Source of the DNA: Pseudomonadota bacterium
GTDB lineage: Bacteria; Pseudomonadota; Gammaproteobacteria; Burkholderiales; Rhodocyclaceae
Reading direction: 5' to 3'
DNA: 41,293 nt
Assembly: GCA_021849505.1 (NCBI GenBank)
Contig: JAJZSW010000017.1
Location: forward strand, 1-41,293
Shown here: positions 22,717 through 35,800 of the stretch, piece after piece
How positions within the stretch are numbered: the stretch's first letter is position 1
Layout: the number at the start of each line of letters is the position of its first letter
Made by a program: the position numbers and the translations under genes
The notes under the pieces: generated by a model
Told to the model about the DNA's origin: nothing
Databases searched by the model: none
What the model saw: only the letters and a program-made list of their open reading frames with translations

Positions 22717-23733
22717 GTGACCACCCTGCCTCCCCTCCTCGATCAGTGCGGCCGCCCGGTGCGCGACCTGCGCATCTCGATCACCGACCGCTGCAATTTC
22801 CGCTGCGTGTATTGCATGCCGAAGACGGTGTTCGGGCGCGACTATCCCTTCCTGCCACGCGCCGAGTTGCTGAGCTTCGAGGAGATCGCGCGCATCGCCC
22901 GGCTGTTCGCGGCGCGCGGCGTGCAGAAGCTGCGGCTGACCGGCGGCGAGCCGCTGCTGCGCCATGGCGTCGAGAACCTGATCGCGCAGCTGGCTGGGAT
23001 TCCCGACCTCGAAGTGACGCTGACCACCAACGGCTCGCTGCTGGAGAAGAAGGCCGCGGCACTGGCCGCAGCGGGCCTGCAGCGCGTGACGGTGAGCCTC
23101 GACGCGCTCGACGACGCGATCTTCAAGCGCATGAACGACGCCGACTATCCGGTGGCGAAGGTGCTGGCCGGCATCGAGGCCGCGGCGGCGGCCGGCATGG
23201 TGCCGGTAAAGGTCAACTGCGTGGTCAAGCGCGGCGTGAACGAAAACCAGATCCTGCCGCTGGCGCGGCATTTCCGCAATTCGGGCCACATCCTGCGCTA
23301 CATCGAGTACATGGATGTCGGCAGCAGCAACGGCTGGAAACTCGACGAGGTGGTTCCTTCGGCCGAGGTACTGCGCGTGATCGGCGACGAATTCCCGCTG
23401 GAGCCGATCGACGCGAACTACCCCGGCGAGGTCGCCCAGCGCTGGCGCTACAAAGACGGCGCGGGCGAGATCGGCGTGATTTCCTCTGTGACGCGGGCGT
23501 TTTGCGATTCATGCACGCGCATCCGCCTCTCCACCGAGGGCAAGCTCTATACCTGCCTGTTCGCCTCCGAGGGGCACGACCTGCGCGAGATGCTGCGCGG
23601 CGGTGCCGAAGATGCGGCGCTCGAGGATGCGATCACGCGCATCTGGCAGGCGCGCAGCGACCGCTATTCGCAGCTGCGCATGGCGGCCACGCCGAATCTG
23701 AAAAAGATCGAGATGTCCTACATCGGTGGCTAA
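22717..23733 (+). CDS. moaA: GTP 3',8-cyclase (radical SAM), molybdenum cofactor step 1
   Basis: A 338-residue radical SAM enzyme that makes 3',8-cyclo-7,8-dihydro-GTP, with MoaC completing cPMP. The N-terminal SAM cluster is C26-x3-C30-x2-C33 (RCNFRCVYC). LTGGEPLLR binds SAM. The C-terminal cluster is [18 protein letters not shown]. It ends with the Gly-Gly tail SYIGG needed for activity. The start is GTG 22717; the ATG at 22709 is in another frame and stops at once. No Shine-Dalgarno is seen. It overlaps mobA by 8 nt, forming a two-gene Moco unit. Confidence 0.97.
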   Translation: MTTLPPLLDQCGRPVRDLRISITDRCNFRCVYCMPKTVFGRDYPFLPRAELLSFEEIARIARLFAARGVQKLRLTGGEPLLRHGVENLIAQLAGIPDLEVTLTTNGSLLEKKAAALAAAGLQRVTVSLDALDDAIFKRMNDADYPVAKVLAGIEAAAAAGMVPVKVNCVVKRGVNENQILPLARHFRNSGHILRYIEYMDVGSSNGWKLDEVVPSAEVLRVIGDEFPLEPIDANYPGEVAQRWRYKDGAGEIGVISSVTRAFCDSCTRIRLSTEGKLYTCLFASEGHDLREMLRGGAEDAALEDAITRIWQARSDRYSQLRMAATPNLKKIEMSYIGG

Positions 23734-24295
23734 CGGAATAACCGGCCTGATCCTCGCCGGCGGCGCAGGCCGGCGCGTCGGCGGCGCCGACAAGGGTCTG
23801 CTCGACTATCGCGGCAAGCCGCTCGTTGCCCATGTCATCGAGCGCTTCGCACCGCAGGTCGATGCGCTGCTGATCAGCGCCAACCGCAACCTTGACGCCT
23901 ATCTCGACTACGGCTACCCGGTGGTGACCGACGCTTCGGCCGAGCGCCTCGGGCCGCTGGCCGGCATCGCGGCCGGGCTGCGCGCCTGCGACACGCCTTG
24001 GCTGGTGGTCTGCCCCTGCGATTGCCCGCAGCTGCCGCCGGATCTGGTGGCGCGGCTCATGGCCGGCATCGGTCAGGCGCGACTGGCCATCGCGTCAACC
24101 AGCGAAGGCATACAACCGACATTCATGCTGTGCCGACGCGAGCTGCTGCCAGCGCTGGAAAAATCGCTCGCTGCGGGAGAGCGCAAGGTACGCGCCTGGT
24201 GTCGAACAGAAGGCGCCGTCGAAGTGCGATTCGCGGACGCCGCGGCCTTCCGCAACCTCAACACCCCGGACGACCTGAAACTCAAGTCGGCTTGA
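23726..24295 (+). CDS. mobA: Molybdenum cofactor guanylyltransferase
   Basis: A 189-residue nucleotidyltransferase that joins GMP to molybdopterin to make the bis-MGD cofactor. The nucleotide-binding start is [20 protein letters not shown] (LAGGxxxRxGGxDK). PLAGIAAGL and [12 protein letters not shown] (usual form PCDxPxLP) follow, with [10 protein letters not shown] near the end. The start is GTG 23726, overlapping the moaA stop. Its last 14 nt overlap the convergent acyltransferase gene. It implies that DMSO-reductase-family molybdoenzymes are present; the [2Fe-2S] remnant at 1.6 kb may once have been one. Confidence 0.95.
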   Translation: MANGITGLILAGGAGRRVGGADKGLLDYRGKPLVAHVIERFAPQVDALLISANRNLDAYLDYGYPVVTDASAERLGPLAGIAAGLRACDTPWLVVCPCDCPQLPPDLVARLMAGIGQARLAIASTSEGIQPTFMLCRRELLPALEKSLAAGERKVRAWCRTEGAVEVRFADAAAFRNLNTPDDLKLKSA

Positions 24296-25388
24296 ACGAC
24301 GATTTCGGTATGGCGGGCTTCTGTCCGGCCTTGCAGATGATGCGGCGTTTCTGCCAGCGCGCTAAAGGAAGTTCGACATGTCGATGGAACAGGTCGGCGA
24401 CCAGATTGCTGGCCAGCCAGGCCACGAGCACGCCCCATGCGGCATAGCCAGGGTCGGCCGGAGCGAAGCGCTGGAATGCCGCATTGATGACCAGGCAAAC
24501 CGGGAAGTGCACCAGGAACAGTGCGTAGGAAGTCCCGCCGAAATAGTGCAGGTATTTCATTTCCAGATGCGTCATGTGCAGCCGGGTGCATCCCAGGACC
24601 AGCGCCGTCGCCAGCGCGAGCGCAATGCGGGGACGGAATTCGAACCACAGCGCGGCACCGGCGATGAGAACGATCAACCAGAGCAGTCGAGCATGCCAAG
24701 GGGTGCGGATGGCCCAGCCCGCGCCGACGCCCAGCGCATAGGCACCGAAAAAGTACAAGCCGGTGGCATCCCACTGCGCTGCGCGATTGAAATAGAACAG
24801 CGAGCCGACGGCGAGAATCACTATCAGGAGGGCACGCGAAAACTCGGCGCTGGTTGGACGGCATCCCCCAAGCCAAAGCAGCAGGACGAGCAGCGCATAG
24901 AGTTGAAAATCGATCGCGACATACCAGACGCCGGCCGACAGCGACTCGATGCCCAGCAGGCCATGCAGCAATCCTAGATGGGCCAGGAACTGCATGAGCG
25001 TCGGCGGGCTGCCGATCGAATCATGCGTCATCCACTGCCGGGCCAGGGTGGATGCGGCGATCGCCATGAGCAGGGCGACCATGAATGGCAGGACGAGGCG
25101 AAAATAGCGATCATGGATCAGGCAAAGCGGATGGGTGCCCGGTGCCAGTCCGCGGAAGGAAAGGGTCTGGGCAGCAAGAAACCCGCCGGTAGTGATGAAT
25201 ACCGCGACGGCATAGCGCCCGTACTCGGCCAGCCAGACATCGACCGTGGCGACCCAAGGAGCCAGCGTCGCTGCCTGGTCGCTCAACGGCCCATACCAGG
25301 CGAGATGATGCAGGACGATGAACTGCGCCGCGACGGCCTTGAGCAGATCGACGAGCAGGATGCGCGAGCGCAACGAGGGGGTCGTCAT
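24282..25388 (-). CDS. Acyltransferase family 3 membrane protein
   Basis: A 368-residue protein with about ten membrane helices and the family-3 acyltransferase pattern: LRSRILLVDLLKAVAAQFIV with HHLAWYGPL near the N-terminus, FRLVLPFMVALLMA, and FGGTSYALFLVHFPVCLVIN near the C-terminus. Members O-acylate polysaccharides, lipids or antibiotics at the inner membrane. It starts 2 nt after the relA stop (TGAGCATGA), so it is translationally coupled to relA, an unusual pairing. Its end overlaps mobA by 14 nt on the other strand. The substrate is unknown. Confidence 0.85.
   Translation of the reverse strand: MTTPSLRSRILLVDLLKAVAAQFIVLHHLAWYGPLSDQAATLAPWVATVDVWLAEYGRYAVAVFITTGGFLAAQTLSFRGLAPGTHPLCLIHDRYFRLVLPFMVALLMAIAASTLARQWMTHDSIGSPPTLMQFLAHLGLLHGLLGIESLSAGVWYVAIDFQLYALLVLLLWLGGCRPTSAEFSRALLIVILAVGSLFYFNRAAQWDATGLYFFGAYALGVGAGWAIRTPWHARLLWLIVLIAGAALWFEFRPRIALALATALVLGCTRLHMTHLEMKYLHYFGGTSYALFLVHFPVCLVINAAFQRFAPADPGYAAWGVLVAWLASNLVADLFHRHVELPLARWQKRRIICKAGQKPAIPKSSFKPT
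24839..24862 (+). repeat. Short dispersed repeat, copy D (inside the acyltransferase gene)
   Basis: AAACTCGGCGCTGGTTGGAC plus GGC matches copy B at 21 of 23 positions. On the coding (minus) strand it encodes RPTSAEF. Confidence 0.35.
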
Positions 25389-25390
25389 GC

Positions 25391-27610
25391 TCAGCCTCGG
25401 CTCACGCGCGTCACGCCGCTCACCTCGCCGAGCACCGCGATGATGCGCTGCAGCTGCGTGGCGCTGCCGAGCTCGACGGTGAAGGCCATGCGCGCGATGC
25501 CGGTCTTCGACTGCGTGTTGACGGCCGTGACGTTGACCTTCTCCTTCGACAGCACGTCGGAGATGTCGCGCAGCAGGCCCTGCCGGTCCGCCGCCTCGAC
25601 GCGCAGGTCGCAGGCGTAGATCTTGTCGGGCTTGCCACCCCAGGTGGCTTCGATCACGCGTTCCGGGTTGCGCGCCGCCATGTTGCGGAAGTTGGCGCAC
25701 TCGACGCGATGCACCGAGACGCCGCGCCCGCGCGTGACGAATCCGGCGATGGCATCCGGCGGCACCGGCTTGCAGCAGCGGCCAAGCTGGGTGAGCATCT
25801 TGTCCATGCCGACGACGAGGATCTGGCCCGTGCTCGGTGCGGACTTCGCGCGCTGGGTGAGGATTTCCGGCTCGGCCGTTTCCGCCGGCGGCTCGCCCTG
25901 CAGCGCGGTCTGGAGCGCGCGCGGGCCGACCTCGTCGCGCGCGGCGGCGAGGAACAGCGCGTCGGTGTTCTTGAAGCCGAGCTTGTGCGCCAGATCCTCC
26001 AGGTTGGCCTGCGCGGCGCCGTCGCGCTGCAGTTCCTTGGTGACCCAGGCGCGCCCGGCCGCGAGCATCTGGGTTTCCTGCTGGGCGGCGAACCAGGCCT
26101 TGACCTTCGTCCGCGCGCGCGGCGAGACGAGGTAGCCGGGACTGAGCCAGTCGCGCGACGGCCCGCCGGTCTTGGCGACCGTGATCTCGACGCGCTGACC
26201 GCTCTGCAGCGGGGTGTTTAGCGGCACGAGATGGCCGTCGATCTTCGCGCCGCGGCAGCGGTGGCCGAGGTCGGTATGCACGCGGTAGGCGAAGTCGATC
26301 GGCGTGGCGCCCTTGGGCAGATCGATGACGCGGCCCTGCGGGGTCATCACGTAGATGGTGTCGTCGAGGGCGGCGCGCTTGAACTGCTCGACCCAGACGG
26401 CCGAGTCGGTGATCTCGTCGCGCCACGACAGCAGTTGCCGCAGCCAGGCGATCTTGTCGTCATAGGCGGAATCCGCCTTCGTCGGCGTGTTGCCGGCTTC
26501 CTTGTAACGCCAGTGTGCCGCCACGCCGAGCTCGGCATGCGCGTGCATCTCGGGCGTGCGGATCTGCACCTCGAGCGCGCGGCCGTCCTCGGCCATCACC
26601 GCGGTATGCAGAGAACGGTAGTAGTTGCCCTTGGGGTGCGAAATGTAGTCGTCGAACTCGCCATGGATAGGCTGCCACAGCGCGTGCACGATGCCGAGCG
26701 CGGTGTAGCAGTCCTTGTCCTCCGCGACGATGATGCGCAGCGCGCGCACGTCGTAGACCTGCTCGAAATCGAGATCCTTCTGGCGCATCTTGTTCCAGAT
26801 GCTGTAGATGTGCTTGGGCCGGCCATACACCTCGGCCTGCGTCACGCCGGACTTGGCCAGCTCCTCCTTGAGGCGAACGACGGCATTGACGATGAAGGCC
26901 TCGCGTTCGAGGCGCTTCTCGTCGAGCTGCCGGGCGATCTTCTTGTAGGTGGCCGGCTCGATGAAGCGGAACGACAGATCCTCGATCTCCCACTTGATCT
27001 GCCAGACGCCGAGCCGGTTGGCCAGCGGCGCGTAGATTTCCAGGCTTTCGCGGGCGACCTCGACGCGCTCCGGCGTGTCGAAGTCGGTCAGGAAACGCAG
27101 GGTCTGCGTGCGCGAGGCGAGCCGGATCATGACGACGCGGAGGTCGGCCGCCAGCGCGAGCAGCATCTTGCGCAGGATCTCGGCCTGTGCCCGGATGTCG
27201 TCGGCACCCTGCGCCTTCTGCGCCGAGGCGCGCGCCGGGAGTTGCAGGGGGCGCAGCTGCTTGAGGCGATAGAGCCCATCGACCAGCTCGGCGACCGGCG
27301 CGCCCCATTGCGCCGCCAGTTTTTCATGTGCCTCATGTGCCCGTATGACGAATTCCGGCACGGCGAACAGCAGCGCCGCCAGCCGGCTGTCGAGGTCGAG
27401 GTTGAGCGCAGCGAGGATCAGCGCCGTGCCGAGGCCGTGCCCGAATGCCGTCTCGCCGGAGCCGACTTTCCGGTCGCCGTAGATTTCGCTGGCCTGGCTG
27501 ACGGCATGCAGCAGCTTCTGCGCGCCTTCTTCCGGCAGTCCGGCGATGAGACGTTCGAGCGTGGCCTGATCGATGCCGGAATCAGGGAGGGCGTGGACAA
27601 CGGAAACCAT
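25391..27610 (-). CDS. relA: GTP pyrophosphokinase RelA
   Basis: A 739-residue (p)ppGpp synthetase from ATG 27610, about the size of E. coli RelA. The N-terminal HD domain is degenerate (AFGHGLGTALILAALNLDLD lacks the HD pair), so no hydrolase activity is expected. The synthetase domain carries EFDDYISHPKGNYYRSLHTA; the EFDD form, in place of the RFKD of bifunctional SpoT/Rel, marks a monofunctional RelA. A TGS domain (YVMTPQGRVIDLPKGATPID), a zinc-finger-like Cys pair (GRCCKPVPPD) and a C-terminal ACT domain follow. Starts at 27673 or 27658 are also open. It is divergent from the Lon-like gene. Confidence 0.95.
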   Translation of the reverse strand: MVSVVHALPDSGIDQATLERLIAGLPEEGAQKLLHAVSQASEIYGDRKVGSGETAFGHGLGTALILAALNLDLDSRLAALLFAVPEFVIRAHEAHEKLAAQWGAPVAELVDGLYRLKQLRPLQLPARASAQKAQGADDIRAQAEILRKMLLALAADLRVVMIRLASRTQTLRFLTDFDTPERVEVARESLEIYAPLANRLGVWQIKWEIEDLSFRFIEPATYKKIARQLDEKRLEREAFIVNAVVRLKEELAKSGVTQAEVYGRPKHIYSIWNKMRQKDLDFEQVYDVRALRIIVAEDKDCYTALGIVHALWQPIHGEFDDYISHPKGNYYRSLHTAVMAEDGRALEVQIRTPEMHAHAELGVAAHWRYKEAGNTPTKADSAYDDKIAWLRQLLSWRDEITDSAVWVEQFKRAALDDTIYVMTPQGRVIDLPKGATPIDFAYRVHTDLGHRCRGAKIDGHLVPLNTPLQSGQRVEITVAKTGGPSRDWLSPGYLVSPRARTKVKAWFAAQQETQMLAAGRAWVTKELQRDGAAQANLEDLAHKLGFKNTDALFLAAARDEVGPRALQTALQGEPPAETAEPEILTQRAKSAPSTGQILVVGMDKMLTQLGRCCKPVPPDAIAGFVTRGRGVSVHRVECANFRNMAARNPERVIEATWGGKPDKIYACDLRVEAADRQGLLRDISDVLSKEKVNVTAVNTQSKTGIARMAFTVELGSATQLQRIIAVLGEVSGVTRVSRG

Positions 27611-27721
27611 CGGAAGGAATGGAGAGGGTGCGCGGACGGCGAGGTCGGAACGATGCATTTTACAGGGATGCAAACGGCGGTTTTGGGGTTACCATCCCGG
27701 GAAAAGCCGAATCAGTCCGCC

Positions 27722-30204
<2,483 letters not shown>

Positions 30205-30208
<4 letters not shown>

Positions 30209-32871
30209 GGGTCTGCCCTGCGCCTGGACCAGGCCTTGCGCGCCTCTTCGGCGAGGCCGAGCAGCAGCGCGAACGGCAGCATGTAAAGCCACGCCTCGCC
30301 CGACAACGGCGCCGTGCCGAACAGCCGGTTGCCCCAAGGCGTGTAGACGATCGCCAGCAACAGCGCCGCTTCAAAGGCGAGTCCCGCCAGCAGCAGGCGG
30401 TTGGCGAACAGCGGAAAGCGCCAGGCCGGCAGCCGCGGATGGCGGCAGACGAACAGATTGACCATCTGCGCCAGCACGATCGCGGCGAGGCAGGCCGTCG
30501 TCGCCTGCCGGTAGAGGGGATCGTCGCCGGCCGGCAACTGGCCGTACTGCCAGCCGCCTGCCTCCATCACGAAAAAGAAGGCGGCCATGGCGGCCAGGGC
30601 CTCGAGCGGACCGAGGAACAGATAGGCGCGCGCCAGCAGCGGCCAGGACAGCAGGCGCTCGCCGCGCGGCCGCGGCGGGCGGCGCATCGTGTCGGCGTGC
30701 GGCTTCTCGGCGCCGAGGGCCAGTGCCGGCAGCATGTCGGTGCCGAGGTCCACGGCGAGGATCTGGATGACGGTCAGCGGCAGCGGGATGCGCAGCAGCA
30801 CGAAAGCCAGGTAGGGGACGAGTTCGGGGATGTTCGAGGTCAGGATGTAGGTGAGGAACTTGCGGATGTTCTCGAACACCGCGCGGCCCTCCTCGATGGC
30901 ATTGACGATGGTGGCGAAATGGTCGTCGAGCAGCACGATGTCGGCCGCCTCGCGCGCCACGTCCGTCCCGGACAGCCCCATGGCGATGCCGATGTCGGCG
31001 GTCTTCAGCGCCGGCGCGTCATTCACGCCGTCGCCGGTCACGGCGACGATTTCGCCCTTGTGCTGCAGGGCCTGGACGACCAGCATCTTCTGCTCGGCCG
31101 TGACGCGGGCGAAGAGGATTTCCGGCGCGTCGAGCGCGAGCTGCAGCGCGGCCGGGCTCATCTGCCGCACCTGCTCGCCGGTCAGCACCAGCGGCTCGGC
31201 AGTACGCACGACATCGACCTCGCGCGCCAGCGCAAGCGCGGTATGCGGATGGTCGCCGGTGATCATGATCACGCGGATGCCGGCCTCGTGGCAGCGCGTC
31301 ACCGCCGCATGCACGTCGGGCCGCGGCGGGTCTTCGAGGCCGACCAGGCCGCACAGCTGCAGTTCGCTTTCCGCCGCCGGCTCGCCTGCGGCCAGCGGCT
31401 TCCAGGCCAGCGCCAGCACGCGCAGGCCGCGGTCGGCCATGTCCTCCTGGGCACGGCGGAACATCTCCAGCGCAGCGGCATCGAGCGGCCGCGCCGTCCC
31501 TTCGTCAAGCCAGGTCAGGCACAAGGGGAGCACCGATTCCGGCGCGCCCTTGCACCACAGATGGCCGCCGCGATCGTCCGCATGCGTCACCACCGCCATG
31601 CGGCGCCGCTCGGCATCGAAGGGAATCTCGGTGGCACGCCGGCCGGGCTCGGGAAGCGCGCCGGCGAATTCCCAGAGGGCGATCTCCATCGGGTCGCCGC
31701 TCGGCTGGCCGTCGAGGAATTTCAGGCTGTGACAGAAGCGCGCGACAGTGCGCAGGTGCAGGTCGCCGCCGCGCGGCCAGCGTTTCGCCGTCAGGTGGTG
31801 GCGGCCGGAAACGAACACCTCACGTACCGTCATGCGGTTCTGCGTCAGCGTGCCGGTCTTATCGGTGAGGATCACCGTCGCACTGCCAAGCGTCTCGACC
31901 GCGGGCAGATGACGCACCAGGGCGTTGCGCCTGGCCATGCGCTGGGTCGCCATGGCCAGCGACAGCGTCACCGTCGGCAGCAGCCCCTCGGGAACGTTGG
32001 CGACGATGATGCCGATGGCGAACATGAAGCTGATCCAGAACGGCAGACCGGCCAGTTGGCCGATGGCGAAGAACAGCAGGCCGAGACCGAGGGCCAGCAG
32101 CGCGACCAGGCGCGAAACCCGGCGGATTTCCCTTTGCAGCGGCGACTCGGTTTCGCCGGCGGTCTGCGTCAGATGGGCGATGCGGCCGAACTCGGTGCGC
32201 ATGCCCGTGGCGTAGACCACCGCGCTGCACTCGCCGGCGACGATCAGCGTGCCCGCGAGCAGCAGGCAACGCGCCTGCAGCGGATCGACGACCTCGTCCG
32301 CCGCCGGCCCGCGCACCCTGGGCCGCGACTCGCCGCTCAGCGTGGCGAGGTCGACGCGCAGGCCCCAGGCCTCGATGATGCGGCAGTCCGCCGGGACCCT
32401 GGCGCCTTCGGCAAGCAGCACCAGATCGCCGGGAACGAGAGCGGCGACATCGATGTCGACGTCGCCGCCGGCGCGCCGCACGCTGACCCGCTGCGGCAGC
32501 AGTTGGCGCAGGGCGGCCAGCGCCTGCTCGGCACGATAGGCCTGCCAGAAGGAAAAGACGCCATTGACGAGGATCACCCCGATGATCGCCAGGCCCAGCT
32601 CGGCCATGCCCTGGCCGGGATCGAAATGCTCGGCGAGGAAGGCCAGGCCGGCCGCCAGCCAGAGGATCAGCGCGAAGAAATAGGTGAATTCGCGCAGCAG
32701 GGTCAGCCACAGCGGCTGCCGTGGCGCGGCCTCGACGCGGTTCGGGCCGAACTCGGCCAGCCGCCGCCGCACCTCGCTCGCGGCGAGCCCCTGCCGACTG
32801 CCGCCGAGGGCGGCGAGCGCCGTGTCCGGCGCCTGCTGGGAGATGCGCATGCCGGGAAGTTCGTGTTTCAT
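30205..32871 (-). CDS. Cation-translocating P-type ATPase, Na,K-ATPase-like (type II)
   Basis: 888 residues. A cation_ATPase_N domain spans about 10-75. The actuator motif is LSGES (179-182), with Ser in place of the usual TGES Thr. Phosphorylation is at Asp337 in LTDKTGTLTQNRM. KGAPE-type nucleotide-binding (WCKGAPESVLP) and the hinge TGDGVNDAPALK follow. Helix M4 reads VANVPEGLLPTVT and M5-M6 reads SNIPELVPYLAF..LAVDLGTDMLPALALG, which closely resemble animal Na,K-ATPase (VPEGLL, DLGTDM), not calcium pumps (PEGLP). The ion is likely Na+ or K+. No beta subunit is visible. Its stop overlaps the convergent Lon gene by 4 nt; purL is 19 bp upstream. Confidence 0.92.
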
Positions 32872-32890
32872 CGCTTCCCGCGCGGGTCGT

Positions 32891-35800
32891 TCAGCCGACC
32901 CACCTCCGCGCGTTGCGGAACATCGTCATCCAGGGACTGTCCTCGCCGAGTTGGTCCGGATGCCAGCTCATCTGCACGGTGCGGAAGACGCGCTCGGGAT
33001 GCGGCATCATGATCGTGACGCGGCCGTCGGCCGTGGTCACGCCGGTAACGCCCTCGGGCGAGCCGTTCGGATTGAACGGATAGATCATGGCGGGCGCGCC
33101 GTGGTTGTCGATGTAACGGACGGCCACCTCCGGACACGAGGTGGCATGGAACACCGCACGGCCTTCGCCGTGGCTGACGACAACCGGCAGCCGCGAACCG
33201 GCCATGCCGGCGAAGAAGATCGAGGGCGACTTGGGAATCTCGACCATCGCGAAGCGCGCTTCGAACTGCTCGCTGCGGTTGCGGTGGAAGGTCGGCCAGC
33301 TCTGTGCGCCGGGAATGATGGCCGCGAGGTGGCTCATCATCTGGCAGCCGTTGCAGACACCCAATGCAAACGTGTCGGGCCGCGTGAAGAAGGCGGCGAA
33401 TTCGTCCTTGAGTTCCGGATGGAACAGCACCGATTTGGCCCAGCCCTGCCCCGCGCCGAGCACGTCGCCATACGAGAAGCCGCCGCAGGCCGCGAGGCCC
33501 TTGAAGTCGGCCAGATGCACGCGCCCGGCCATCAGGTCGGACATATGGACATCGACGCAGGCGAAGCCGGCACGATCGAAGGCCGCGGCCATCTCGACCT
33601 CGCCATTGACCCCCTGTTCCCTCAATATCGCCATTTTGGGCCGGTTGCCGCCGATGGCGAATGCGGATGCCGGATCGAATGTCAATGAGCACGACAGGCC
33701 GGGATCGGTAGCATCGAGAAGCGCGTCGAACTCTTCCTGAGCGCAATCAGGATCGTCGCGCAGCTTCGCGATCTGGTAACTCCCCTCGCTCCAGGCGCGC
33801 TGGAGGTCGACGCGACTGGCCGTGAATGCGGGCTTCGCGTTGCGCCAGACGCGGATTTCGTCGGCATCGTTGAGCGTGCCGATGCTGTGCGCGCAGGCGC
33901 CGAGGCCGGCATCGCGCAGGACCTGCATGACGGCGGCGCGGTCGGCGCGGCGGATCTGGATCACGGCGCCGAGTTCCTCGTTGAACAGCGCGGCGATCAT
34001 GCGGTCGCGCATGCGGCCGTCGAGGATCTGCGGCATGCGCTCGATGCCGTCGACGTCGTTCATCAGCGGGTCGTAGCAGAGCGCGTCGAGATTCAGCGAG
34101 ACGCCCAGATGCGCCGCGAAGCTCATCTCGGCCACGGTGGCGAACAGGCCACCGTCGGCGCGGTCGTGGTAGGCGAGAATCCGCGGGCGGAGCTGTTGGA
34201 CTGCCTGGAAGAATGCCTTGAGCAGCGCGGCGTCGGCATCGGGCGGCACGTCCCCGCTGACCCCATGCACCTGCGCCAGCGCCGAGCCGCCGAGGCGATT
34301 CCTGCCCTGGCCGAGGTCGATCAGGATCAGCTCGGTTTCGCCCTGTTCGTCCGACTGCAGCTGCGGCGTGAGGGTATTGCGAATATCGGCACAGGGCGCG
34401 AAGGCGGTGGCGATCAGTGACAGCGGCGCAATCACCGCCTTGTCCTGTCCGCCATCGTTCCACTTCGTACGCATCGACAGCGAATCCTTGCCGACCGGAA
34501 TCGATACGCCGAGCGCCGGACAGAATTCGAGGCCGACCGCCTTCACGGTGTCGAACAGCGCGGCATCCTCGCTGCCGTGTCCTGCCGCTGCCATCCAGTT
34601 CGCTGAGAGCTTGACCTGGCCGAGGTCGGCGATCTGCGCCGCGGCGAGGTTGGTGAGCGCCTCGCCGACCGCCATGCGGCCCGAGGCCGGCGCGTCGAGC
34701 AAGGCGAGCGGCGTGCGTTCGCCCATGGCGAAGCACTCGCCGAGGTAAGTGTCGTAGCCCATCGCGGTCACGGCGACATCCGCCACCGGCGTTTGCCACG
34801 GGCCGACGAACTGGTCGCGCGCGGTGAAGCCGCCGACGCTGCGGTCGCCGATGGTGATCAGGAAGCTCTTGCTCGCCACGGCCGGCAGGCGCATGACGTC
34901 GAAGGCCGCCTTCTGCAGGTCGACCTTGCCGAGGTCGAGCTGCGGCATCGTCACCTGCTTGCGTTGCGCGTTGCGATGCATGCGCGGCGGCTTGCCGAGC
35001 AGCACGTCCATCGGCATGTCGACGGGCTTGTTGCCGAAATGATCGTCCTTGACGACGAGCTGGCGTTCCTCGGTGGCCGCGCCGATCACGGCGAAGGGGC
35101 AGCGCTCGCGCTCGCACAGCGCGGCGAACTCCGCCAGCCGGTCCGGGGCGATGGCCAGCACGTAGCGCTCCTGCGCCTCGTTGCACCAGATCTCGCGCGG
35201 CGCCATGCCCGGCTCCTCGTTCGGCACGGCACGCAGGTCGAACTGCGCGCCTCTTCCGGCATCGTTCGCCAGTTCGGGCATCGCGTTGGAGATGCCGCCG
35301 GCGCCGACGTCGTGGATGGCGAGGATCGGGTTCCGGGCGCCCATCTGCCAACAACGGTCGATCACCTCCTGCGCGCGGCGCTGCATCTCGGGGTTGCCGC
35401 GCTGCACCGAGGCGAAGTCGAGGTCGGCGGTGTTGGTGCCGGTGGCCATCGACGAGGCCGCGCCGCCGCCCAGGCCGATCAGCATGCCGGGGCCGCCGAG
35501 CTGGATCAGCCGGGTGCCGGCCGGGAAGCGTTCCTTGAAGCAGTGGCGGTCGGCGATGTTGCCGACGCCGCCGGCAATCATGATCGGCTTGTGGTAGCCG
35601 CGCATCTCGCCGTCGAAACTTTGCTCGAAGGTACGGAAATAGCCGGCCAGGTTCGGCCGGCCGAATTCGTTGTTGAAGGCCGCCGCGCCGAGGGGCCCTT
35701 CGATCATGATTTCCAGGGCGGAAGCAATCCGGTCGGGTTTTCCATAACTGGATTCCCAGGGCTGGGCGTAGCCGGGAATCCTCAGGTCGGAAACCGAGAA

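Noticed and set aside
25389-26426. Upstream extension of the acyltransferase frame
   Set aside because: Arg/Pro/Gly-rich shadow of relA; the acyltransferase homology begins at ATG 25388.
26231-27721. Long upstream extension of the Lon-like gene (almost 500 codons in the same frame)
   Set aside because: It is antisense to relA, has shadow-type composition (Arg/Gly/His/Leu), and Lon-like homology begins only at 27722.
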